Part shown: positions 17,633 through 26,821 of the stretch, in pieces
How positions within the stretch are numbered: position 1 is the stretch's first letter
Layout of the letters: each line of letters opens with the position of its first letter
Assembly (NCBI RefSeq): GCF_014655295.1
Contig: NZ_BNBI01000002.1
Coordinates: 1 to 64,000 of the forward strand
Reading direction: 5' to 3'
Origin: Streptomyces fumanus
GTDB lineage: Bacteria; Actinomycetota; Actinomycetes; Streptomycetales; Streptomycetaceae
Length of the DNA stretch: 64,000 nucleotides
The notes under the pieces: model-generated
Told to the model about the DNA's origin: nothing
What the model saw: only the letters and a program-made list of their open reading frames with translations
Databases searched by the model: none
Program-made: the position numbers and the translations under genes

Positions 17633-19209
17633 TGCGTCAACTCCTCGTATTCCTCGCGGCCTTCGCCGGCCAGTCCGGCGCGGGGGACCACGTCCTTGGC
17701 GACCAGGCGGCCCTCGTCGTCGAAGCAGAGTCTGAAGTGGTCGACGGAGACCAGGAGTTCGCCGCTGGCGCGGTAGTAGCGGCAGGTGGCGCCCTCGGGG
17801 GGCGTGGGGGCGCGTTCGTCCGGCGGGTCGTCGACCGCGCGGTCGGGCAGGACGGGGGTGACGTCGGCGGCGGGGGCGCCCAGGCGCAGGGCCGAGTAGA
17901 CGCCGGGGTCCAGTACGGAGTGGGTCTCGGTGTACGCGTACCAGCCGAAGGCGGCGCCGACCAGGACGACGCCCGCTCCGGCGGCGGCCCAGAGGCCGAG
18001 GACGGCCCGGCGGCGGGCGTGGGCGAGGGGCGCCGCCGGGGGGCGCCGCCCGGCGGGGGCGGGTCCCTGGCGGGCGGGGATGTAGGCCCGGACGCGGAAG
18101 CCGTCCCCGTGCGGGCCCGCCTCGAAGTCGCCGCCGACCGCGGTGACGGCGGCGCGCAGGCCGAGCAGTCCGGTACCGCCCGAGGAGGCGGAGCCCTTGC
18201 CGGTGGCCGGTCCGTTGGTGACGGTGACGGTGCTGCCGTGCGGGTGTCCGGTGAGGGCGACGGTCACGGGGGCGCCCGGGGCGTGCCGGGCGGCGTTGGT
18301 GAGGGCCTCGCGCGCGACCCGGTGCAGCAGGCGTTCGGCGACCGTGCCGGGCTCGGGGGGCGCGGTGGCCGGCGAGGGTGCCCAGGTGACCGGGAGGCCC
18401 GACTCGGCGGCGCGGGCGACGAGCTGTTCGACGCTCTCGCCGGGCGGGGCCAGCGGGAGGGGGTCGTCGGCCTCGCGCAGCACGCCGATGATGCGGTGCA
18501 GCTTGTCCGTGGCGTCGGCGGCGGCGGCCCGCAGATCGGCCGCGGCGGCGCGGTGGGCGTCGGCGAGGCCGGGGGCGACCTGGAGGGCGCCGGCGCGCAA
18601 GGCGATCAGGCTCAGTTCGTGGCCGAGGGAGTCGTGCATGTCCTGGGCGATCCGGGCCCGCTCGCGAAGTCTGGCGCGTTCCTCGGCGTGCCGCTGCTCG
18701 TCCTCCAGGCGGGCCGCCCGCAGCCAGCCCGCCTCGGCCAGCGCGCGGCTCTGCCGCCAGTAGCGTCCGCCGAGCCAGGGGAAGACACAGCCGAACAGCA
18801 GCGTGCCGGTCAGCACCAGGAACTCGGGCGCCGGGTCGGTGCCGACGGCCGCGATCCGGGCCGTGCCCGCGATGCCGACGGCCAGGAAGCAGAGCGCGGC
18901 CGGGCGGGCGCGGGGGGCGCGCAGGCCGAGCAGCAGCGCGAGGGCGCCGAGCGCCGGGCCGTAGGAGACGCTGAACAGGGCGGGGGCCGCGGCCAGCCCG
19001 AGCGCGGCGGTGAGCGCGAACGACAGGAGCGGGTGGCGCCGGGCGAGGGCGACGGAGGCGGCCAGCACCAGCAGGCCGGCCAGTTGCTGCCAGGGGGCGC
19101 GCGGCTCGTTCAGCCCGATCAGGTCGGCCGTGACCGCGGGGAGGGCGAGCGTCCCCCAGAGCAGAACGGCACCGACCGGACGCGCCGGTGCCGGACGGAG
19201 GTGTTCCAT
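17629..19209 (-). CDS. Histidine kinase with C-terminal extracytoplasmic domain
   Basis: A 526-residue kinase for the adjacent LuxR-type regulator. The first 150 residues hold about five membrane helices. HisKA_3 follows (IAQDMHDSLGHELS, phospho-accepting His192), then a HATPase region (EALTNAARHAPG; SGGTGLLGLRAAV). Unusually the chain continues: a further membrane helix at 402-424 and about 100 residues that should lie outside, with two cysteines (476, 495). The ATG at 19209 has a -10-like TAGCGT seven bases upstream. The ligand is unknown. Confidence 0.9.
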   Translation of the reverse strand: MEHLRPAPARPVGAVLLWGTLALPAVTADLIGLNEPRAPWQQLAGLLVLAASVALARRHPLLSFALTAALGLAAAPALFSVSYGPALGALALLLGLRAPRARPAALCFLAVGIAGTARIAAVGTDPAPEFLVLTGTLLFGCVFPWLGGRYWRQSRALAEAGWLRAARLEDEQRHAEERARLRERARIAQDMHDSLGHELSLIALRAGALQVAPGLADAHRAAAADLRAAAADATDKLHRIIGVLREADDPLPLAPPGESVEQLVARAAESGLPVTWAPSPATAPPEPGTVAERLLHRVAREALTNAARHAPGAPVTVALTGHPHGSTVTVTNGPATGKGSASSGGTGLLGLRAAVTAVGGDFEAGPHGDGFRVRAYIPARQGPAPAGRRPPAAPLAHARRRAVLGLWAAAGAGVVLVGAAFGWYAYTETHSVLDPGVYSALRLGAPAADVTPVLPDRAVDDPPDERAPTPPEGATCRYYRASGELLVSVDHFRLCFDDEGRLVAKDVVPRAGLAGEGREEYEELTQ

Positions 19210-19216
19210 GCCCTCG

Positions 19217-19222
19217 ACGCTA
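19217..19222 (-). promoter_or_regulatory. -10-like TAGCGT, leaderless start
   Basis: TAGCGT on the minus strand, seven bases before the ATG at 19209 of the histidine kinase gene; no ribosome binding site between. Confidence 0.45.
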
Positions 19223-19404
19223 CAAGCGGGCGGCGGGACGGCACCTCTGCCGATCGTCAGGGGTGGGGGGCTGCGGGTAGTAGTGGACGCCGGGTGCGCG
19301 CCTGGTGAGTACGGTCCTCCGTCGCCGCCGATCACGAGGTCCCGGACCTCACCGGGTGGCGGTGCGCCCGTGCGGTGGTCCTCCCGTGGCAGGATCGGGA
19401 GGTC

Positions 19405-20583
19405 ATGACTGCGCCCACGAAGCCCTCGCACACCGGCCCCGCCACCCCGGCCCCGGCCCCGGGCTGCGGCCCGGACTCCGCCCCGACCGACACCGCCGAC
19501 ACCGCCGACATCACCGACACCTCCGCCGCCCCCGCCGACCAGGCCACCGGGCACGCCCCCGCCGCTGCCCCGGTCGCCGACCTCCTCGGCGCCCACGTCG
19601 GCGCCCCCGCTGCCGAGCCCGCCCCCCAGCGCGCCCTCGCCCCGGAGCGCACCCCCGAGCGCCCCGCCCCCTCCCCCACCACGGACGGCACCTCCGGCGG
19701 TACCCCCGACGGCACCGCCCTCCACGCCCCCGTCATCGACTGGTTCGAGGAACACGCCCGGGATCTGCCCTGGCGGCGGCCCGAGGCCGGGGCGTGGGGC
19801 GTGATGGTCAGCGAGTTCATGCTCCAGCAGACGCCGGTCAACCGGGTCCTGCCCGTCTACGAGCAGTGGCTGGCCCGCTGGCCCCGCCCCGCCGACCTGG
19901 CCAAGGAGGCCCCCGGCGAGGCCGTCCGCGTCTGGGGCCGGCTCGGCTACCCGCGCCGCGCCCTGCGGCTGCACGGCGCCGCCGTCGCCATAGCGGAACG
20001 GCACGGCGGGGACGTACCGTCCGACCACGCCCAGTTGCTGGCGCTGCCCGGCATCGGCGAGTACACGGCCGCCGCGGTCGCCTCGTTCGCGTACGGGCGC
20101 CGGCACGCCGTCCTGGACACCAATGTGCGCCGGGTGTTCGCACGGGCGGTCACCGGTGTGCAGTACCCGCCGAACGCCACCACCGCCGCCGAGCGCCGGC
20201 TCGCCCGCGCGCTGCTGCCCGACGACGAGGCGACCGCCGCGCGCTGGGCCGCCGCCTCCATGGAACTCGGCGCGCTGGTCTGTACCGCGCGCAACGAGTC
20301 CTGCCACCGCTGCCCGATCGCCGCGCGGTGCGCGTGGAGGCTGGCGGGCAAGCCCGCGCACGACGGCCCGCCGCGCCGCGGCCAGACGTACGCGGGCACC
20401 GACCGGCAGGTCCGCGGCCGGCTGCTCGCCGTACTGCGCGAGGCGCACGGCCCGGTGCCGCAGGCCGCGCTGGACCGGGTGTGGCACGAGCCGGTGCAGC
20501 GCGCCCGCGCGCTGGACGGCCTGGTCGCCGACGGTCTGGTGGAGCCGCTGGCGGGCGGCCGTTACCGGCTGCCGCTGACCTGA
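19405..20583 (+). CDS. mutY: A/G-specific adenine glycosylase
   Basis: Removes adenine mispaired with 8-oxoguanine. After an Ala/Pro/Thr-rich extension of about 107 residues the catalytic core begins at VIDWFEEHARDLPWR. It shows the catalytic Glu in SEFMLQQTPVNRV, the helix-hairpin-helix LPGIGEYTAAAV, the catalytic Asp in VLDTNVRRVF, and the 4Fe-4S ligands C-x6-C-x2-C-x5-C (starting CTARNESCHRC). The usual NUDIX-like C-terminal domain is replaced by a short winged-helix-like region of about 70 residues. Of two starts, the ATG at 19405 after GGGAGG is the better; the N-terminal tail remains odd either way. Confidence 0.92.
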   Translation: MTAPTKPSHTGPATPAPAPGCGPDSAPTDTADTADITDTSAAPADQATGHAPAAAPVADLLGAHVGAPAAEPAPQRALAPERTPERPAPSPTTDGTSGGTPDGTALHAPVIDWFEEHARDLPWRRPEAGAWGVMVSEFMLQQTPVNRVLPVYEQWLARWPRPADLAKEAPGEAVRVWGRLGYPRRALRLHGAAVAIAERHGGDVPSDHAQLLALPGIGEYTAAAVASFAYGRRHAVLDTNVRRVFARAVTGVQYPPNATTAAERRLARALLPDDEATAARWAAASMELGALVCTARNESCHRCPIAARCAWRLAGKPAHDGPPRRGQTYAGTDRQVRGRLLAVLREAHGPVPQAALDRVWHEPVQRARALDGLVADGLVEPLAGGRYRLPLT

Positions 20584-20602
20584 CCGCCGCCCGCGCGGGC
20601 CC

Positions 20603-20632
20603 GGCGATACGCGGTCGTCGGCGCGTATCGCC
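20603..20632. terminator. mutY terminator hairpin
   Basis: A perfect 11-bp stem: GGCGATACGCG (20603-20613) pairs with CGCGTATCGCC (20622-20632) around an 8-nt loop, 20 bp after the mutY stop. It separates mutY from the sigE promoter region. Confidence 0.75.
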
Positions 20633-20700
20633 CCGTAACCCCCGTAACTTCCCTTACCGGCCGCGTCCCCGCCCCCGCTCGCCCGTCCGTTACACAACCG

Positions 20701-20764
20701 ACGGACAGCCGAGGGCCGGCCGCAGGCTGCCACGGACAGCGCCGTGACAACGATTCCCTAGGTT
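20701..20764 (+). promoter_or_regulatory. sigE promoter region with direct repeats
   Basis: ACGGACAGC occurs at 20701-20709 and again at 20732-20740, exactly 31 bp apart (three helical turns). A -10-like TAGGTT lies at 20759-20764 without a matching -35 box, as expected for an activator-dependent promoter. In S. coelicolor sigE is transcribed under control of CseB, so these repeats are candidate CseB sites. GTCCGT at 20685-20690 also forms an inverted pair with ACGGAC at 20701-20706. Confidence 0.45.
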
Positions 20765-20826
20765 CGTTCCGTGCCCGGCGGACCCGGCACGGATCAGGAC
20801 CCACGGGGAAGGGGAGGCGGTTCACC

Positions 20827-21369
20827 ATGGCGCAGGGCGAGGTGCTCGAGTTCGAGGAGTACGTCCGTACGCGGCAGGACGCGCTGCTGCGCAGCGCCCG
20901 CCGGCTGGTCCCGGACCCCGTCGACGCGCAGGACCTGCTGCAGACCGCGCTGGCCCGGACGTACGGCCGCTGGGAGACCATCGAGGACAAGCGGCTCGCC
21001 GACGCCTATCTGCGCCGGGTCATGATCAACACACGGACCGAGTGGTGGCGGGCGCGCAAGCTGGAGGAGGTCCCGACCGAGCAGCTCCCGGAGGTGGCGT
21101 ACACCGACGACGCCGCCGAACAGCACGCCGACCGGGCCCTGCTGATGGACGTCCTGAAGGTGCTCGCCCCCAAGCAGCGCAGCGTGGTCGTGCTGCGACA
21201 CTGGGAGCAGATGTCCACGGAGGAGACGGCCGCCGCCCTCGGCATGTCGGCCGGTACGGTCAAGAGCACGCTGCACCGGGCGCTCGCCCGGCTCCGCGAG
21301 GAGCTGGTCGCCCGCGAGTCGGACGCACGCGCGCTGGAGCGTGAGGAGCGGGAGCGGTGCGCGGCCTGA
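20827..21369 (+). CDS. sigE: ECF sigma factor SigE
   Basis: The extracytoplasmic-function sigma factor of the streptomycete cell-envelope stress response, 180 residues. Region 2 includes EYVRTRQDALLRSARRL and DAQDLLQTALART; region 4 includes APKQRSVVVLRHWEQMSTEE and the helix-turn-helix ALGMSAGTVKSTLHRA. The sequence closely matches what I recall of S. coelicolor SigE. The ATG is preceded by GGGGAGG. It has no anti-sigma partner; activity is set by transcription through CseB/CseC, encoded just downstream. The gene overlaps cseA by 13 bp. Confidence 0.95.
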   Translation: MAQGEVLEFEEYVRTRQDALLRSARRLVPDPVDAQDLLQTALARTYGRWETIEDKRLADAYLRRVMINTRTEWWRARKLEEVPTEQLPEVAYTDDAAEQHADRALLMDVLKVLAPKQRSVVVLRHWEQMSTEETAAALGMSAGTVKSTLHRALARLREELVARESDARALEREERERCAA

Positions 21370-22082
21370 GCTGCGGCCCGGGGCCAGGAGCGGCCACGGA
21401 GGACGCCGGCGTCCCCGGTCCGGTGACGGTCCGGGGGCGCGTCGGCGTCCCGGCGCCGCGCGGACGGATCAGGGCGGCGGTCCCGGCACTGGCCGGGGCC
21501 GTCGTCCTCGCCGTGTCGCTCGCCATGTCGCTCGGCGGGTGCGCGGCCGGCGGGACCGGCGCCCGGGACGAGGGGCCGGCCCGGGCGGACGCGGTGCCGG
21601 GGGCAGCCGCCTCGCCGTCGCCGTCCCCGTCCGGGACGCCGCACCGGGTGGACGCGGTCCGGCTGGTGAAGTCCGACCCCCGTGTCTCGGCGGAGGTCAA
21701 GCGCGAGCTGAAGCCCTGTGTCGCCGACGAGTACCCGGTGGACGTCAGCTACGGGGAGCTGACCGGCGCCTCCGCCGAGGATGTCGTCGTCAACGTCCTG
21801 ACCTGCGGTGACGCGGTCGGGGTGGGCAGTTATGTGTACCGCAGGCAGAGCGGTGCGTACGAGAACGTCTTCACGGCCGAGGATCCCCCGGTCTACGCGG
21901 AGATCGACCGCGGCGACCTGGTGGTGACCAAGCAGGTGTACGCCAAGGGCGACCCGGTGCTGAATCCGTCCCGCGAGAACGTGATCACGTACCGCTGGTC
22001 CGCGGGCCGCTTCACCGAGCGGTTCCGCACGCACACCGACTACGGCAACGCCGCGGGCAACGCCCCGACCGAGGCGCCGTGA
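21357..22082 (+). CDS. cseA: CseA lipoprotein, negative modulator of SigE
   Basis: Second gene of the sigE operon. In S. coelicolor CseA is an outer-face lipoprotein whose loss raises sigE transcription, so it damps the CseB/CseC signal. This 241-residue version has a hydrophobic signal segment (PALAGAVVLAVSLAMSL) and a lipobox LGGC; about 55 residues precede the Cys, long for a signal peptide. A GTG at 21423 would give a more usual signal peptide. The GTG at 21357, with GGAG just upstream, overlaps the sigE end by 13 bp. The mature part has no recognised domain. Confidence 0.85.
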   Translation: MRGLSCGPGPGAATEDAGVPGPVTVRGRVGVPAPRGRIRAAVPALAGAVVLAVSLAMSLGGCAAGGTGARDEGPARADAVPGAAASPSPSPSGTPHRVDAVRLVKSDPRVSAEVKRELKPCVADEYPVDVSYGELTGASAEDVVVNVLTCGDAVGVGSYVYRRQSGAYENVFTAEDPPVYAEIDRGDLVVTKQVYAKGDPVLNPSRENVITYRWSAGRFTERFRTHTDYGNAAGNAPTEAP

Positions 22083-22154
22083 ACCGGACGGGGCGCCGTG
22101 AACCGGCCAGGCCGCCCTGCACCGGCCGAGCCGCCGTGAACCGGCCGGGCCGCC
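22079..22154. repeat. Four tandem 19-bp repeats between cseA and cseB
   Basis: Four contiguous 19-bp units begin at 22079, 22098, 22117 and 22136, with the pattern GTGAACCGGCCNGGCCGCC. The first unit supplies the cseA stop codon. Each holds a GGCCNGGCC-like dyad, so the transcript could fold into several overlapping hairpins. Confidence 0.92.
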
Positions 22155-22228
22155 GCGCACGATGTAGGGGTGGGCGGCTGAACGGCGGCACCGCACGACA
22201 CGCACGACACGAGGACTGAGAGCACCGG

Positions 22229-22924
22229 ATGGCAGACCAGACCCACGTTCTGTTCGTCGAGGACGACGACGTCATCCGCGAGGCCACCCAGCTCGCCCTG
22301 GAGCGGGACGGCTTCGCGGTCACCGCGATGCCCGACGGGCTGTCGGGCCTGGAGTCGTTCCGGGCCAGACGGCCCGACATCGCGCTGCTGGACGTGATGG
22401 TCCCGGGCCTGGACGGCGTCAGCCTGTGCCGCCGGATCCGGGACGAGTCGACCGTGCCGGTGATCATGCTGTCGGCGCGGGCCGACTCCATCGACGTGGT
22501 CCTCGGCCTGGAGGCGGGCGCCGACGACTATGTGACCAAGCCGTTCGACGGGGCGGTGCTGGTCGCCCGGATCCGGGCGGTGCTGCGCCGCTTCGGCCAC
22601 GCCGGCGGCGGTGACCGGGGCGACGCGGCGGCCGGCGGCGGGGTGCTGACCTTCGGCGAGCTGGAGGTCGACACCGAGGGCATGGAGGTGCGCCGGGCCG
22701 GGCGGCCGGTGGCGCTCACCCCGACGGAGATGCGGCTGCTGCTGGAGTTCTCCTCGGCACCGGGCACCGTGCTCTCCCGCGACAAGCTGCTGGAGCGGGT
22801 GTGGGACTACGGCTGGGGCGGGGACACCCGGGTCGTCGACGTCCATGTGCAGCGGCTGCGGACGAAGATCGGCCAGGACCGGATCGAGACGGTCCGCGGC
22901 TTCGGCTACAAGCTGAGGGCCTGA
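22229..22924 (+). CDS. cseB: OmpR-family response regulator CseB
   Basis: The response regulator that activates sigE transcription when the envelope is damaged. It has 231 residues. The receiver domain has VEDDDVI, the phosphorylation site ALLDVMVPGLDG (Asp about 55) and the YVTKPF lysine. The C-terminal winged helix is typical of the OmpR/PhoB family (LTPTEMRLLLEFSSAPGTVL, then DTRVVDVHVQRLRTKIG). It lies after the 19-bp repeat array and is followed after 7 bp by cseC. Confidence 0.95.
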   Translation: MADQTHVLFVEDDDVIREATQLALERDGFAVTAMPDGLSGLESFRARRPDIALLDVMVPGLDGVSLCRRIRDESTVPVIMLSARADSIDVVLGLEAGADDYVTKPFDGAVLVARIRAVLRRFGHAGGGDRGDAAAGGGVLTFGELEVDTEGMEVRRAGRPVALTPTEMRLLLEFSSAPGTVLSRDKLLERVWDYGWGGDTRVVDVHVQRLRTKIGQDRIETVRGFGYKLRA

Positions 22925-22931
22925 GCACGGC

Positions 22932-24293
22932 ATGCGGGGGTACTTCCGGCGCCCGGTGGCCGCGCTGGTGCGGCGCGCGGAGCTGCGGACGGGCCTGAGG
23001 TGGAAGCTGAGCGCCGCCATCGCGCTGGTCGGCGCGCTGGTCGCGGTGGCGCTGAGCCTGGTGGTGCACAACGCGGCACGGGTGTCGATGCTGGACAACG
23101 CCCGTGACCTGGCCGACGACCGCCTGGTGATCGCCCAGCGCAACTACGAGCTGTCCGGCCGGGTGAACTTCCCCGGCGCCCGGATCGACGACCCCGCCCT
23201 GCCCCGGGAGCTGCGCGAGAAGGCCGCGGCCGGGCGGCGGGCCACGTACGTCTCGGACCGGTCGGGCGGGGCCACCGACATATGGGCCGCGGTGCCGCTG
23301 AAGGACGGGCACGTGATGTCCCTGCACAGCGGGTTCACCGACCGCAGCTCGGTCATCCTCAAGGACCTCGACCAGGCACTGGTGATCGGCTCCATCGCGG
23401 TGGTGCTCGGCGGCAGCGCGATCGGGGTGCTGATCGGCGGGCAGATGTCCCGGCGGCTGCGCAAGGCCGCCGCCGCCGCGAACCGGGTCGCCAAGGGCGA
23501 GACCGAGGTGCGGGTGCGGGACGCCATCGGCGGGGTGGTCCGGGACGAGACCGACGACCTCGCGCGGGCCGTGGACGCGATGGCGGACGCCCTCCAGCAG
23601 CGTCTGGAGGCCGAGCGCCGGGTCACCGCCGACATCGCGCACGAGCTGCGCACCCCGGTGACCGGGCTGCTGACCGCCGCCGAGCTGCTGCCGCCGGGCC
23701 GGCCGACCGAGCTGGTGCTGGACCGGGCCAAGGCGATGCGCACCCTGGTGGAGGACGTGCTGGAGGTGGCCCGGCTGGACAGCGCCTCGGAGCGGGCGGA
23801 GCTGCAGGACATCCTGCTGGGCGAGTTCGTCACCCGGCGGGCGCTGGCGAAGGACCCGGAGGTGAGGGTCCGGGTGGTGCACGAGTCGGAGGTCACCACC
23901 GACCCGCGCCGCCTGGAGCGCGTGCTGTTCAACCTGCTCACCAACGCCGCCCGGCACGGCCGCCCGCCGGTCGAGGTGACCGTCGAGGGCCGGGTCGTCC
24001 GGGTCCGCGACCACGGGCCCGGTTTTCCCGAGGCCCTGCTGGCCGAGGGGCCGAGCCGCTTCCGCACCGGCAGCGCGGACCGCGCCGGGCACGGCCACGG
24101 GCTGGGGCTGACCATCGCGGCCGGACAGGCGCGGGTACTGGGCGCGCGGCTGACCTTCCGCAACGTACGGCCGGTGGGCGCGCCGGCGCGGATACCGGCG
24201 GAGGGCGCGGTCGCCGTGCTCTGGCTTCCGGAACACGCCCCCACCAACACGGGCAGCTACCCGATGCTGCCGGACCGGCCGGGCCGGGGCTGA
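22932..24293 (+). CDS. cseC: Envelope-stress sensor histidine kinase CseC
   Basis: The membrane sensor kinase that phosphorylates CseB, 453 residues. Two membrane helices (about 28-48 and 150-172) enclose an extracytoplasmic sensor of about 100 residues. Then come a HAMP linker, the H-box TADIAHELRTPVTG, the N-box LFNLLTNAARHG and the ATP-lid motifs VRDHGPGF and GHGLGLTI. Wall-active antibiotics such as vancomycin activate the S. coelicolor counterpart. The ATG lies 7 bp after cseB, so the two are co-translated. Confidence 0.94.
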   Translation: MRGYFRRPVAALVRRAELRTGLRWKLSAAIALVGALVAVALSLVVHNAARVSMLDNARDLADDRLVIAQRNYELSGRVNFPGARIDDPALPRELREKAAAGRRATYVSDRSGGATDIWAAVPLKDGHVMSLHSGFTDRSSVILKDLDQALVIGSIAVVLGGSAIGVLIGGQMSRRLRKAAAAANRVAKGETEVRVRDAIGGVVRDETDDLARAVDAMADALQQRLEAERRVTADIAHELRTPVTGLLTAAELLPPGRPTELVLDRAKAMRTLVEDVLEVARLDSASERAELQDILLGEFVTRRALAKDPEVRVRVVHESEVTTDPRRLERVLFNLLTNAARHGRPPVEVTVEGRVVRVRDHGPGFPEALLAEGPSRFRTGSADRAGHGHGLGLTIAAGQARVLGARLTFRNVRPVGAPARIPAEGAVAVLWLPEHAPTNTGSYPMLPDRPGRG

Positions 24294-24421
24294 CACGGAT
24301 GCCGCCGGGCCGGCCGCGCCGGGGCTGACCGCTGCACACGTACCTACGGCGGCTATGGTCTGGCCGCTCCAGGCGCACGTACGGCGGCTACGACCAGACC
24401 GCGCCGCAACCCGCGTACGCC

Positions 24422-24469
24422 GAAGACCCCGAAGACCCCGAAGACCCCGAAGGCAGTCTGCCTCCGGGG
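24422..24469. terminator. 9-bp tandem repeat and terminator hairpin
   Basis: Three copies of GAAGACCCC (24422-24448) run into a hairpin in which CCCCGAAGGCAG (24445-24456) pairs with CTGCCTCCGGGG (24458-24469), with one mismatch. It lies between the convergent cseC and MFS genes and can end both transcripts. Confidence 0.6.
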
Positions 24470-24493
24470 CCTCCGGGCATCGGGCGGGAGCGG

Positions 24494-26089
<1,596 letters not shown>

Positions 26090-26091
26090 CT

Positions 26092-26161
26092 ACTTACTTG
26101 CCGCCCGGCTAGTGGCTACACTCGGAAGGTAGACGCGCAACTAGCCGGGCGTCAAGTAAGT
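26092..26161. promoter_or_regulatory. Large inverted repeat and MFS promoter
   Basis: Arms 26092-26113 and 26140-26161 are inverted copies of each other over 22 bp with one mismatch, separated by 26 bp. On the minus strand a good promoter lies inside: -35 TTGACG (26150-26155), an 18-bp spacer and -10 TACCTT (26126-26131). The right arm covers the -35 box, so bound TetR-family protein would block RNA polymerase. This is the likely operator for both divergent genes. Confidence 0.75.
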
Positions 26162-26211
26162 TTTCTGGAAAGCGGCGGGCGAGTGCGCGCAGCGGGAGGT
26201 GGCGTAGGAAA

Positions 26212-26799
26212 ATGGGCGACACGATGGACGGCACCAAACAGCGGCGCCGCGGGGACACCCGCCAGCGCATCCAGGACGTGGCCCTCTCCCTCTTCGCCGA
26301 GCAGGGGTACGAGAAGACCTCTCTGCGGGAGATCGCCGAGCGCCTGGAGGTCACCAAGGCGGCCCTCTACTACCACTTCAAGACCAAGGAAGAGATCCTG
26401 GTCAGCATCTTCGAGGATCTCGTGCGGCCGATCAGCGACCTGATCGACTGGGGCGCCGGGCAGCCGCACACCCTGGAGACCAAGAAGGAGATCGTCCGCC
26501 GCTACAGCGACGCGCTGGCGGCCGCGGCCCCGCTCTTCCGCTTCATGCAGGAGAACCAGGCGACGGTACGGGAACTGCGCATCGGCGAGATGTTCAAGAC
26601 CCGGCTGCTGGGCCTGCGGGACATCCTCGTCGACCCCGAGGCCGATCTGACCGACCAGGTGCGCTGCGTCAGCGCGATGTTCACGCTGCACGCGGGGATG
26701 TTCGTGCTCCAGGACCTCGAAGGCGACCCCGAGGCCAAGCGCAAGGCGGTCCTCGAGGTCGCGATCGATCTGGTCACCCAGGCGCATCAGGGCGCCTGA
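26212..26799 (+). CDS. TetR-family transcriptional regulator
   Basis: A 195-residue repressor. The N-terminal helix-turn-helix is typical: RQRIQDVALSLFAEQGYEKTSLREIAERLEVTKA followed by LYYHFKTKEEIL. The C-terminal two thirds is a divergent ligand and dimer domain. The ATG at 26212 follows TAGGAAA; another ATG four codons later is also possible. Position and operator indicate that it represses the divergent MFS exporter and itself, probably relieved by a transported compound. Confidence 0.92.
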   Translation: MGDTMDGTKQRRRGDTRQRIQDVALSLFAEQGYEKTSLREIAERLEVTKAALYYHFKTKEEILVSIFEDLVRPISDLIDWGAGQPHTLETKKEIVRRYSDALAAAAPLFRFMQENQATVRELRIGEMFKTRLLGLRDILVDPEADLTDQVRCVSAMFTLHAGMFVLQDLEGDPEAKRKAVLEVAIDLVTQAHQGA

Positions 26800-26821
26800 G
26801 GTTCTTGTCGACGCGGTCGCG

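Noticed and set aside
20633..20648. CCGTAAC direct repeats as a CseB site
   Set aside because: They lie about 110 bp upstream of the likely -10 box, directly after the mutY terminator, which is far for an OmpR-type activator; the ACGGACAGC pair is better placed.
22079..22154. CRISPR or iteron-type origin
   Set aside because: Only four contiguous 19-bp units with no spacers, no cas or rep genes, and GC-rich rather than AT-rich surroundings.
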